Assembly: GCF_030272615.1 (NCBI RefSeq)
Contig: NC_081410.1
Span: forward strand, 138,174,849 to 138,238,848
Source of the DNA: Cryptomeria japonica
Taxonomy: Eukaryota > Streptophyta > Pinopsida > Cupressales > Cupressaceae
Length of the DNA stretch: 64,000 nucleotides
Reading direction: 5' to 3'
Part shown: piece by piece, positions 1 through 10,493 of the stretch
Layout of the letters: the number at the start of each line of letters is the position of its first letter
Position numbering within the stretch: position 1 is the stretch's first letter
Notes under the pieces: generated by a model
Database searches by the model: none
What the model was told of the DNA's origin: nothing
The model's input: only the letters and a program-made list of their open reading frames with translations
Program-made: the position numbers and the translations under genes

Positions 1-480
1 AACCGAGTGATCCCTAACAGGATTGGTTCCTAACATGACCTTATTGTAAAGTCTTTAACTAGACTAGGCTCCTAACAGAGTGGACTTAAAAAGAGTTCAC
101 AAACAAGCTTGTGGGTATTCATCCCCACCGTGGTTTTTCCCATTTGGGTTTCCATGTGAATAATCTATGTGTTATGGGTTGTGAGTTTTTCATGTGATGA
201 TTGAGTGGTTTTTTATTAAGTTAGATATGTATGCATTGTCTAGCAGTTGTGGTTTTTATTGGTACAACTCGTGCATGATTAAACTGGTGAAGTAGCTATC
301 AAGATTTGAGATCTGTTGAATGTTGTCTAAAGTATTTCTGTTTAACCGGTATTGCTATGGCTAAGTACAGTGGTGAAGACAACTGGTTATCTGTGTTTTG
401 ATTTGTCAAAGTGTCTGAGCAAGTTTTTTTGTGTACTGATTCACCCCCCCCCCTCTCAGTACCGGTTAGGACCTTAGTAG
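1..480 (+). repeat. 3' part of an LTR (Copia-like), cut by the window edge
   Basis: There is no coding frame here. The stretch holds hallmarks of the distal part of plant Copia LTRs: a CCCCACCGTGGTTTTTCCC block near 125-142, and a pyrimidine tract followed by CTCTCAGTACCGG near 445-465. The complete element at 54008-62005 has the same order just before its LTR end (CCCCACCACAGTTTTT, then CACCCCTCCCCTCTCGGTAC), so this is probably a diverged relative on the plus strand. The true LTR end is uncertain, somewhere near 470-485. Confidence 0.5.
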
Positions 481-485
481 TTCAT

Positions 486-1610
486 CATTATTCATCACCC
501 TAGAATCGAATTGAAATTGAATTGGAAAATATTACCTTTTGAGGGTAAGGCTAAATCTAAATTGAAATGCTTGAATTATATTGAATATACCTTTAATCGA
601 TGATGCAATGTCCTTAGGATGAGTCCTTCATGTGTTGATGCAATAACATGATAAATCATATAAAATCCATCATGAAATCATAATTAAAAAATAATATGAA
701 GATGTCTTGATGTAGTTTGTTGCTCCTTGAATCAAATCTACTCTTGAAGTGTTGCTCTTGAATTGGAATGATAACATAATGACGAGGTAATAATGAGATG
801 TTGAAATGAATTGAGAGGAATGCCTTATATAGGGATTTCATAATAAAATTACCTTTAGGAAGATTTATAATTATCATATTTTTACATAGAGCTATATTTG
901 AATAGGATAGGATCATCTTATTATCCTCCCAAAATTTGAGAAAGAAAGTGTGGGACTATGGCAATATTTTATTGCAAGAGAATAAGTGGACTTATACAAA
1001 GAACAAGGATGTACACCAATTGAAAGGATGAGAAACCATGATCCAATGCTAGAAAAGTATGTTATGCTATGGGTTCATGTGAGAAAGAAAATCATGGATT
1101 CCATAGGCTAGCAATATGTGTTATGCTAAGTGATCCATGAGAGGAAAAGAAAGAGGTAACATGGATACCATTGGCTAGAAATTTGTGTTATGCTAGGTGA
1201 TCCATGGAAGCATGGATTCTCATGAGACAACAAGTTTCATTATGTTGTGTGATCTATCTACGAAGGAAGAGTCGAGTAGCAAGTTGTGTTATGCCAGATC
1301 CACTCATCCTAAAAATAGAGAAAGAGGAGTTGAAAGGTCTAGCAAGTTATGTTATGCTAGTCAAACAACCCCATGGGATTACAAAAGGAAAGGTTGAAAG
1401 GTCTATCAAATTGTGTTATGCTAGTCAACTCATCCTGCCAAAATATCATTTGGTTTCAAGAGTTAAGCATCTCATTGAAGACTTTGGTTGGATTTCTCAA
1501 GCATGCAACAACCTATATAAGACGTGTAATAAGGATAGCCAAACAAAGCATGTTGTTAATAAGGAAATCCAAAAACTTGAATTGAATATAAGCTACAAGG
1601 AGGGTGCATG
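486..1610 (-). repeat. Minus-strand LTR fragment with TATA box and minisatellite
   Basis: Positions 486-950 match 13747-14195 closely, including a TATA-type motif read on the minus strand (CCCTATATAAGG, about 827-838). The right end, near 1610, is followed by a polypurine tract on the minus strand (pyrimidines at 1614-1626 on plus). That is the expected order for the start of a minus-strand 3' LTR. The part from about 1030 to 1440 is a degenerate ~60-bp tandem repeat. ORFs across it are spurious. No matching second LTR lies in the window, so this is a remnant. Confidence 0.45.
1030..1440. repeat. Degenerate ~60-bp minisatellite, about 7 units
   Basis: The core GTGTTATGCTAG recurs at about 1061, 1120, 1187, 1239, 1288, 1351 and 1415, a spacing of 49-67 bp. 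Each core follows AGCAAGTT-like sequence, and some units also share GATCCATG or CTCATCC. It lies in what would be the U3 part of the minus-strand LTR and may be a duplicated enhancer block. Confidence 0.6.
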
Positions 1611-1626
1611 TATGCCCCCCCTTAAG

Positions 1627-2004
1627 ATGTCAACATAACTCTATAGTTGATGTCTGAAGGAAAAGATATAAACAAGGATACACACCTTCATCACCAAGGA
1701 GATATCTTCTAGGCAACAATGTACATAACTCAAAGATAAAGAGGCATAACTCTTATGATCAAGGAATATATAACTGTAAAAGATATATCTTGTAACAAGT
1801 GTAAAGGGATCCTTTTGAGGGATGCACAGAGGAAGAGATCTTTACCCAAAGATATCTACCTTTGAGAATAGAGGAGATCTTTAATAAAGATGAAATTTTT
1901 CAAAGGAGAAGGAGACTAAGAATATATACCTTCCCCATTCCTATGAAAAAGTGGATTCTTATAGAAGGGTTGCATACAATCAACAAGGAGATATAATTAT
2001 AAAA
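1627..2004. other. Non-coding retroelement interior, no gene seen
   Basis: This is A-rich sequence with many GGAGATAT-type words and no convincing frame on either strand. It sits directly inside the presumed polypurine tract of the 486-1610 LTR, so it is probably the 3' untranslated interior of that decayed element. Confidence 0.3.
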
Positions 2005-3330
2005 TACTATAGCATCGTAAATTGTACACCCTTAATTGGGTAGTACAATTTAATGCTTAGGCTAGCATCCACCTTAGTGTGTTGCATTTTACATTTTTAA
2101 ATTCCCTTTAAGCATTTAATTAATAAATCTACTTAAATCTAAGGTCTTCTTTTATCACTTCACACATCATAAAATTGGACCCTTAATCCCAAGCGTGCCT
2201 CTTTTTATTGTATCCCTTTAATCATTTAATTCATTAAAGCCCTAATTAAGTTGTATTTCCACCTTCAAGGCCCAATTTCACACATCTAAACATCTTAAAT
2301 CATCACACTTGGCGATCACCTTATAATCATGATACATTGCATCTCTAGAAATTCAGGAAAAAGTTGATAGGACCAGTGTGAATCACACCGGTCCCAACTT
2401 TTTCTTCCTGAATTTTGAGATCATGTTTTGGCAGTATTATAATGTTTAAATCCAAATACGTGCAAAAATATATCAATTCTAGTTTGGCCTTTGATCGAAT
2501 ACAAAGTTAGGGTTTCATATATATAACCTTGCCTTTCCCCATTTGAAGAATCCATTCTCTAGCAACTGAAGGAACCTCTTGTGAAGTGAAAGTACAAGTT
2601 ATGTGAAGTCTTTAATGAAAAAATCAATCATCCATCAAGTCTACATCAACCATTTTCATTATCAATTGAAGCTTTTGACATATTGAAGAATAATAGGAGA
2701 TCATCAATTGTTGATTGGCTTGGTACCTCTCCTATAAGGTTTGGTATGGTTTCATGTTATTTTCATATCTATATATGGGTTTTACAACACTTATTTTTAT
2801 CTACATTATTGCTTTAGATCCATTATTGCATTTGTGATTTGAATCATTCTCATTTACATCTAGAGTTTGTACTCAACATAGGGTAAAACTCTAATTTTGT
2901 ATTCTAGCTCATTTAGGATCTTGTAAACACATGCGATTATAGAATACACACATTTCAATACATTATTGGCTATTTGTGGAGGTGGAAATAACAGAAACAA
3001 GGGGTTTGAATAAGTAAAAACCCTATATAGCCACCCAAACACCATTTTCAAGTTGCGGGTTCAAGTACAGAAATCCAACAAAACTATGATCTTTGAAAAA
3101 GCTAGAATTTGCAAGTAGAGGTCTAGATCTAGAAGGATACCCTAGACGCTTGGGACCAGAGCGCCTAGTGCCCTGGTCCTTAAAACTTTTGGTAATTCTT
3201 TGGTAGTTCTACATCTCAGGGATTTAACAAAAAGATTCTAGAAGTCCACCTTAGTATAGTAAGGGGGACCAGAGTGCCCAACACCTTGGTCCAACTCAAT
3301 CAGACTCAAATTTTCATACCAGGTGCACAT
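2005..3330 (+). repeat. Decayed Ty3/gypsy-type LTR material
   Basis: It begins with a block near 2010-2040 (ATCGTAAATTGTACACC) that also occurs inverted at 14546-14567 and, more diverged, at 25300-25326. This marks the LTR start of one family. A TATA-like run (TATATATAA) lies near 2517. Positions 2110-2440 resemble 5511-5860 inside the leader of the neighbouring element. Around 3140-3300 there are GGACCAGAGCGCC / GCCCTGGTCC half-palindromes, also seen near 13410-13580. No gene is visible. Confidence 0.4.
2350..2414. repeat. Near-perfect 65-bp inverted repeat (hairpin)
   Basis: The left arm runs from ATTCAGGAAAAAGTTG through GGACCAGTGTGA. The right arm starts at ATCACACCGGTCCC and ends with CTTTTTCTTCCTGAAT. 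They form a stem of about 31 bp with only a few mismatches and almost no loop. It lies in the U3 region, upstream of the TATA-like motif near 2517. A weaker version is found at about 5756-5825. Confidence 0.7.
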
Positions 3331-3850
3331 CATAATTTCCCCTTCATCTTTGTACTTTGTGTCTTAGTTTCAATTATGTATTTCTTTGTTATTGCATTTA
3401 CATAGTCATTTCCTTCTTTCTAGCTTAGTTTGTCATCATTGCATATTTAGCTCATTTCCCTTCTGCAGTAACAAAGGAATAGAAAACCTAGGAGTATTCC
3501 TTGACTCTCTTTTACAAGATTTATTCAAAGTGAATCACTTCCTTAGGTTCTTTCGTATTCCAATGTGTGGAGGAAAGTGGAATTAGGTCCTAAACTACCC
3601 AATCCCATTTTTCACAATCACAAAGACATATCGTTTCAAACAAGAATAGGTCCTAATCAATTAACACGCATGTATTCACATGAAGGATTATTCTATGCAT
3701 GCAATGACATCAAGTAATGATAGATGCAACTCACCAAAGGAAAAATGTGTCCATAGAAAGAAAGGATGATGGAAAAACTATTCTTTCCCCCAAAGCATAG
3801 AGACAAGGATAACCACGATGAATGATTACACACTCTCTAAGGAGAGATTA
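3331..3850. repeat. Repeat also present to the right of the 3856-11716 element
   Basis: Positions 3627-3845 are homologous in direct orientation to 11737-11930. Shared words include AAGAATAGGTCCTAATCAA and GACATCAAGTAATGA. The two copies flank the inserted element, so the target was already repetitive. No coding frame. Confidence 0.5.
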
Positions 3851-3855
3851 TTTAT
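3851..3855. repeat. Target-site duplication TTTAT (left)
   Basis: It directly precedes the 5' LTR (TGTAATG) and matches the five bases after the 3' LTR at 11717-11721. Confidence 0.8.
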
Positions 3856-5049
3856 TGTAATGTCCTAAAATTGCACCCCTTGCAATTTTTGACTACATTT
3901 GGGTCTTCTCCTTAGTGTTTGTGCCCCTCGACCTGATCAGAGACCGGGATATGCTCATGCGCATCAAAAACATATTGCAATTCAACCCTGCACTCAGCCT
4001 GCACCTTGATCTTGCCCCAAAATAGGGTAGGACCATGTCGTGGCACCCTAGGATCCACTAGGACCACGACGTAGCCCCCTGGGATTCCCTATTTAGGACC
4101 TCCCTTGATCCTCTCCCCTTGGACCTAACTCAAATTTGAAGCAGGAATTCCCTCCTATGTCGTCCCAAGTCGACAAACTAGTCAATTGAACCCACTGGCA
4201 AGTATATAAGAGGGATTTACCCTCTCATTTGACATCCTAAGAAATATAACACATATACACAAGAGATCATCAAGCATTCGAGAGATCAAGCATTCAAGCA
4301 TTCAAGAGAAATTAAGCATTTTCAGTCTTTCTTCAAGCTTTGGAGCAGCAATAGAGACGAGATTTCAAGCATTGAAGAGGATATCAATATTCTACTTCAT
4401 GAAACCCTAATTCCATGTGCAGGCAAACAAAACTTCACAAAGAGGTATAAGCATTTCAATTTCATTCAATTCGACATCCCCTCAAAGAGGAGGATTTCTA
4501 CTTTCAGTCATTTCATTTACATTATTTCAACCACTTGGTTAATTCCAAAATATGGGTTTGATTTGAAGACAAACCCCTTTTCCCAATACATTTCCCTTTC
4601 CTTATATGTGCAGAAAGCAAGTGTGCGGATGTACTTTTAGAATTAAGCTTTACTCGCAGAGACGGAAATACCCTCTTCGATGCACGGAAAGTTCAGAGGA
4701 CCAATTTTTGCCAGATTTTGTAGGGAAGGTCTGAATCATCTTAAATTTCTTAGATCCAGGCGTATGGTTGAATCCCGAATTTGTAGCTCCCTGTTTTCGC
4801 ATACTTTTGTCTCTATTTTTGGCACTATGTCTTAATTCAATCAATCAACTTACAAGAGAGGGTCAATTACATTTTAATCCATTCCAATCTACTTAGTATT
4901 CAATCCTTGTATCATCTGGGATTGGATCTAGTAGATTCATCCCCCTCTTTTGAATGTAAAGTCCCCCTCAAGTGAAAATTAGAGCCTAGTGAATTCCCTC
5001 TTCTTCCAAGTGGTGAATTGGCTAAGGTTCTCCAATTTTCCACTTTACA
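3856..5049 (+). repeat. 5' LTR of the 3856-11716 element
   Basis: This 1,194-bp repeat aligns along its length with 10494-11716. It carries the TATA box TATATAAG at 4203-4210, so U3 is about 345 bp. I could not recognise a standard tRNA primer site just after 5049 (the sequence reads TTTTCATGAACCCAACGTG). Confidence 0.85.
4203..4210 (+). promoter_or_regulatory. LTR TATA box
   Basis: TATATAAG within AGTATATAAGAGGG. It is conserved at 10840-10847 in the 3' LTR and is the likely core promoter of the element. Confidence 0.55.
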
Positions 5050-6137
5050 TTTTCATGAACCCAACGTGTTTTATGCTTGCTTCTGATTTTTGTTTTCAGA
5101 TCTGAGTGCATGCAATTTAAAATTCAAAATTTCAATTACAAGTTTAATTTCTTTGCAATTTTGAAAAAAATTAGAGGTTAAATTCACAAAAACCCTAATT
5201 TTTAGATACAAAATTGAGCTTATCATTTGTCTAAATTGGATTCATAGTTTCAGACTTGATAACTTTTCATTTTACAATTAAAGTTTTCATTTACACTTTT
5301 AACTTTCATTTTTTTTTTAAATTTAAGTGGTTAAATCAAAAAACCCTAATTTTTTATTTTAAAATTGATCATGGATTGTGTAGATCTTGGATTTGGGTCT
5401 TTTCTTTGATTTCAAAATTCATTTTCCCTCCTTTCAACATTCAAATTTTCAAATTAAGTGGTTTATGCAACAAACCCTAATTTTTAAATTAAATTTTTTC
5501 TTGTCTAATTTCAAATATTCCTTTAAGAATTTAATTGGATCAATTAAATCTAAAATCTCCTTTTGTTCCTATAGAGATCATAAAAGTTGGCCCTTAGGTG
5601 TGCCCTTTTTGTTGTCCTTTCAATTAGCACTTTTATCAAACATTCTAAGTGTGTCCTATTTTCGACCTTCAAGGCTTAATTTTACATATCTAGGCATCTC
5701 CAATTTCAATATCCTTTTGGAATTCGCATTAAAGTCATAAAATCTTGCTTCCTTGAAAATTTGGTCGGACCATGTGTTCGGACCAAGTTGCTACCTATTT
5801 GGTCCCGACTTTTTCTGCTCAAATTTCGAGAGCTTGTTTTGACTATATTTTACTGCATAATTCCAGAGATTTGTGAAATTTTATTGATTTTAGGTCACCC
5901 TAAAGTTGAAAATAATTATGAATTTCAACATTCCCATTGTCAGTTTAAATTTTAAAATTAAGTGGTTCACTACACACACCCTAATTTTTAAAATTAAATT
6001 GATTTCTACAATATCTCAACATTTCAAAAAATTTAATTAAGAGGTTAAATTTGGAAAACCCTAATTTTTATTTTGACTCTCTCCCCTTCAAACTTTCAAA
6101 ATTAAAACCCTAATTTTCAATTTCTTTTTCCAAGTGC
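5050..6137 (+). other. AT-rich leader of the pol-less gypsy element
   Basis: This is the untranslated leader between the 5' LTR and gag. It repeats a phrase of the type AAACCCTAATTTTTA several times (near 5193, 5341, 5475, 5979 and 6055). Positions 5511-5860 resemble 2110-2440, which is LTR sequence of another family, suggesting modular exchange. ORFs here are AT-driven and unlikely to be coding. Confidence 0.5.
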
Positions 6138-8290
6138 ATGAGTTTTACTACTATTAGTCCTACCTATAGTATCCTCGTTAGAAGAAGTTGTATAATTAAG
6201 GCTGCCCAAGGTTTAATTACCGAGGAAATGGAGCCTAATTTGGTTAGCTTTTTCAATGAGGATATTGCTGCTTCTTCCCATCCTTCAGATATTCCTATTT
6301 ATCCTCTTGATAATTCTCACAATGAGGATGAATCACTAACTAGAGTATTCGTTGACTAACTGGCAAAGATGGACAATCAATTTGATAATCTTCAACAATG
6401 GATGAGTCAAGAATACCCAGAAAGTGAAGCTCTCCCATTGATTGAAGGATTAAAAAGAATGATTCAAAGTGATAAGCATGGTATTGATATCTTGCGTGGT
6501 ATTGCTCATATTGTTGATTCTAATATCATGCCTATGAATAGTTGTGTTGAAAACCTAGGTTATACACAACCTCATTGTCAAGTTAATCATTCTATTCCTT
6601 TGAAAACTTCCATGACTAGTGTTCCTACCTTCACATGAAACATCATGGATGCTTCTACCCAAAATGCCATACCTACAAATGTGAGTCATGGGGGCAATAC
6701 CTCTTCTTTCATTCCTCCTACCATGAGTGTTCCCCTTGTTACCCAGTCACATTCACCACCTATAAATGTTAGTCAAGGGGGAAACTCCTTTAATCACACT
6801 TCCTTCATTCCTCCCATGAGTCTTCCATGTGCTACCCAATCTTCTCCATTACCCACTTATCATAGTGTTCCACCTCCTTTCTCTCAACCCCTTCCTTCAT
6901 TCAACATTGTTACTCCTCCCTCTCAATCCAACATGTCTAATTTCAATCCTTCTACTGAAGCTACAATCAATAGCCTTTCCCAAACAATACCTTCCTTACA
7001 AAAACAAATGACTTCTATGAATCAATCAATGTATAATGTGCCCACATTTGATGTAGCGAGCCCATTATCCCATGACATTGTTAGAGTTGTCCCTCCTAAA
7101 CATGTAGAAGTCCCTCAATTGGAACTTTATAATAGAAAATGTGACCCTTAAACTCATGTTAAAACATTCCAAACATTGTGTAGTGACTTTTCTCATGATC
7201 AAAGGTTGTTAGCAAAATTGTTCACTATAACATTAAGGGATAGAGATTTTCAATTGTATTTTTATTTGCCTCCTTATTCTATTACTTTTGTTCAACAACT
7301 GGCTAATGTTTTTATTCAACAATTTCACAATAACATTGGTCCTAAAGTAACTTTGACTGATTTAATGCATTGTAAACAAGGTGTTAAAGAAAAAGTGACT
7401 GATTTTATTGGTAGATATAAGCATTTATATTCTTAGATTTCTTTTCCTATGTCCGATCAAGATATTCAAAATATTTTCTTTGCTAATTTACAAAAAGACA
7501 TTAGGGATAAACTTCTGATAAATAAGTTTACTTCCTTTTCGCAGTTGTGCCCAATACTTCACAATTATCATCTAACTGTGAGTCAATTGGAACAATCATC
7601 TTCTTTCATGGCTCTGAGTGATAAGGGTGATAGTGCTCAACAACTATTTGCGAAGTTCAAATAAAACAAAGGATTCATCAAATTCAATGACAACAATAAC
7701 AACAACAACAACAGTGAATTCATAGGTGCTACAGGTGTGCCTCCTTTGTCTAAATTCTTTAAAAGAAAAAAAGAGTTTACTCCTTTGAATGAATCTTTAT
7801 ATAACATTGTGTCTTAATTAATACAAAAGAATGTGTTGAAACTTCCCAAATCAAACCAATTGATCCATCTAAAACAATTCCCCCTTACTTTGATGCTAAA
7901 TCTTTTTGTCAATATCATTGTCAACCTGCTCATGATACTGAAAAATGTTTTTCATTGAGAAGTAAGATTCAAGAATTGATTGATAACAACACTATATTTA
8001 TGGTAGGTGTGAATGATAAAGGAAACAAATTTGTAGCTCTAATCAGAACCTTCAAATTTTCATTGATCCTTTACCATCCCATTCCACTAATGTTATTAAG
8101 ACTGAACATCTTGCTTTCTCTCCCAATGATGTGAGCCTTTAAACTAATAACGTGGTGAACCTTGTAGACCAACAAGAGCCTCCTAAATGTTTGTGCATAA
8201 CATTTGATCCCAGTGAAACCATTAAGGCACCCGATGGCCCATTATACATAATTGCAAAAATAAAGGGTATACCCGCTAGAGGAGTCCTTA
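6138..8290 (+). pseudogene. Gag polyprotein remnant of the gypsy element
   Basis: A single frame runs from 6138 to 7664 with stops at about 6357, 6636, 7149, 7434 and 7662. All read as single C-to-T changes of CAA, CAG or CGA codons. The order is an acidic N-terminal part, a Ser/Pro/Asn-rich linker (6645-7060), then a helical capsid-like block (about 7176-7640) with the pattern of the retrotransposon Gag family (DLMHCKQG, then VTDFIGRYKHL, then LLINKF). After a frameshift, FCQYHCQPAHDTEKC (about 7910-7955) resembles the zinc-binding motif that precedes protease in plant gypsy Gag proteins. An (AAC)n-type microsatellite coding Asn lies near 7686-7712. Gag would form the virus-like particle and package RNA. 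Confidence 0.7.
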
Positions 8291-9130
8291 TTGATCCCCC
8301 TTGCATGGTTAATGTGATAAATGAATAATTTATTTATACTGCAATTATATCAACTGATAGATGATGATATTTATGTGATAGTTAAAGTTTTTTATGGCTT
8401 CTCTTGTCTTGCTATTGGTTCTATAACACTTCCTATTGATGTTGGCACTAAATGCTTAGATGTTCAATTTGCTATCATTCCTACATCCAATCAATTTCAT
8501 GTGAAGTTGGGACATCCTTGGCTCTCTTCCATGAAAGTGATTGCTTCTACTATTCATAAGTGTTTGAAATTTCCTCATAATGGTGAAATCATAACTATTA
8601 ATCATATCATATTTCAACCTACAATGAGGCATGGAGATGTTTGTCTTCATTATTTTTGGTCCAAACAATTCAAGCCTCTTGTTGAACCTAGAAGCATTGC
8701 TCTCTTTAGATCATATCAAAAATGGAAAAATGAAATGATTTTATCCTTGAGTCAACCTAGAAATCCAACACTTAGCATTCCTTTTGATGATCATATACCC
8801 CTTCTTGAGGATAAGATTGTTCTTCCTCCTAAGGAAGGAAATAATCTTCTTCCCAAAGAGGCATCTATTCCTTATCCTAAAGAGAAGTGTGTCCTTTCTC
8901 CCATGAAAAGAGATATTCTTCTTCCTAAAGAAAAATCTACTCCTTCTCCTATGGATGAGTCTCCTATTCCTCCCAAAGGTAGAAAAATTCTTCCTCCTAA
9001 ACAACAAACTATCCTTCCTAAGGTTAGACCTATTCCTCCTCTTCATGATGGACCTGGTCTCCTTCCTACACCTCCCATTCCTCCTATGTATGGTGTGGTT
9101 CCTCCTCCTTCATCTTATAGAGAGAAGTGA
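8260..9130 (+). pseudogene. Aspartic protease remnant fused to a Pro/Lys-rich repeat region
   Basis: GVLIDPPCMVNVI (about 8281-8319) aligns with the active-site segment of gypsy proteases (usually D-S/T-G or LID-P-G-S), but here the Asp is followed by Pro-Pro, so catalysis is doubtful. A stop near 8325 follows. The frame 8321-9130 (269 aa) includes GHPWLSSMKVIASTIHKCLKFP, the conserved C-terminal block of these proteases. From about 8820 it becomes a run of short repeats of the type LLPKE, PPKG and IPP. No reverse transcriptase follows, although in a normal element it would start here. Confidence 0.65.
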
Positions 9131-10493
9131 CCAACCTCCCCTATTACCCAACCTAAAAGACCCCAACCCATTCATCCTTCCCTAAAAGAAGAGACGAAGC
9201 ATATATCTAATGAACCTAACTCTCCTCAACCTTCAACCAAGACTAGATGAAACCATTGTGCCAGAGAACACCGACGAAGATGTTGTGCAAGAGCTCGTGA
9301 AGTTGCTTCCCAAAAAATTTCTTCTCCCAAAATACCAACATTTGACATGACTCCATTTTCTCCTAAGCAAGATGTTCAACCTAATTCTACAAGACACAAA
9401 ATGCTTAAAACAAATGATGGTTCAAGTTCTATTCCTATTAGAGCTCCCATTCTTATTAATCTTGATGAAGAAATAGGTGAAAATGTTCTTAATGATGAAA
9501 ATGTTGATCCTAATATTTCTAATGATGAATATGAATATGTTGATCTTGACAATGACTTATCTACAAAATTTTCAAAAGAATTAATCCTAGCTCCTAGTAA
9601 TGAACAAAGCGACTTAACATTAGAGCATGGTTCTTGTTTGGAACTTGTGATGTACTGTGCTTGATGTGGCTCCTCTTGCGTGTTGTCCACCTTCCCGAAA
9701 TAATGATCAGTAAGATCAGGGGGATAATGACGTTCTTGATTAGCTCATTTGCACTGTAGACTCTCTTTCTCTCCTCTCTTGCTTGTTTGTGATATTATTC
9801 TATTTTTTCTCCCTATTCTTCTATTTGTTGTCCCTAGTGTTGTCTAGTTGAGGATGATGCAAAGCGTTGAGATATATTTTGGTCTCTCCAATGTTCACTC
9901 AAAAGACACATGTGTTCCCTTCTTCCATGGTGGTTTCCTCTCTTTGGGGGACGAGGACGATTCTATGCATACATATATACATGATATACACAAGTTATCA
10001 TAAAAAGCATACTGACTCAAAAGTTAGGTGAAACCACCTCGTGCTTTGTGTTTGTGTTCATTATCCTTTGATTTATCCTCTCTTGGGAGCTAAATTATTG
10101 CAATAATGTGCTTGTCTTCTTTGGTGTATCCTACCTTAAAGCAATTGCTCCCGATAAGGTGTACGCAATCGCTTTAACATGGGGGCATACACTCAGCTCA
10201 TAATTCTCTCTTTTGATACTTAAGGTTACTTAGCAAACTTTCTCTTTGCTTTGTACTTTTTGGTATTCCTTTCATGGCTCATAGTAAGAGAACCTTACTA
10301 GTTGTAGTCATGGTTCTCTCTCTTTCCTGGTCTTCGCATTTACCTTATCATTGAAGTCGTAAGATCCTAAAGTCCAGTAGGGGCTTGGTGAATCTTACCT
10401 CCTTGATGTGGTGAAAGTATTTCAATCTAAATTCCTTGTGCTATACCGATAGTATTTGTGTAAGCTCATACTCCCGCTAAAGTGGGGGCTAAA
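9131..10493 (+). other. Interior without pol, ending in the polypurine tract
   Basis: The 105-aa frame at 9347-9664 is Asp/Glu/Asn-rich (NDENVDPNISNDEYEYVD) and may be the tail of the Pro-rich protein. I recognise no domain in it. From about 9700 to 10480 the sequence is non-coding and T-rich. It ends in AGTGGGGGCTAAA (10481-10493), the expected primer for plus-strand synthesis. Confidence 0.55.

Noticed and set aside
8741-9046. Minus-strand ORF of 101 aa, Arg/Lys/Phe-rich
   Set aside because: It is the antisense shadow of the Pro/Lys repeat region on the plus strand.
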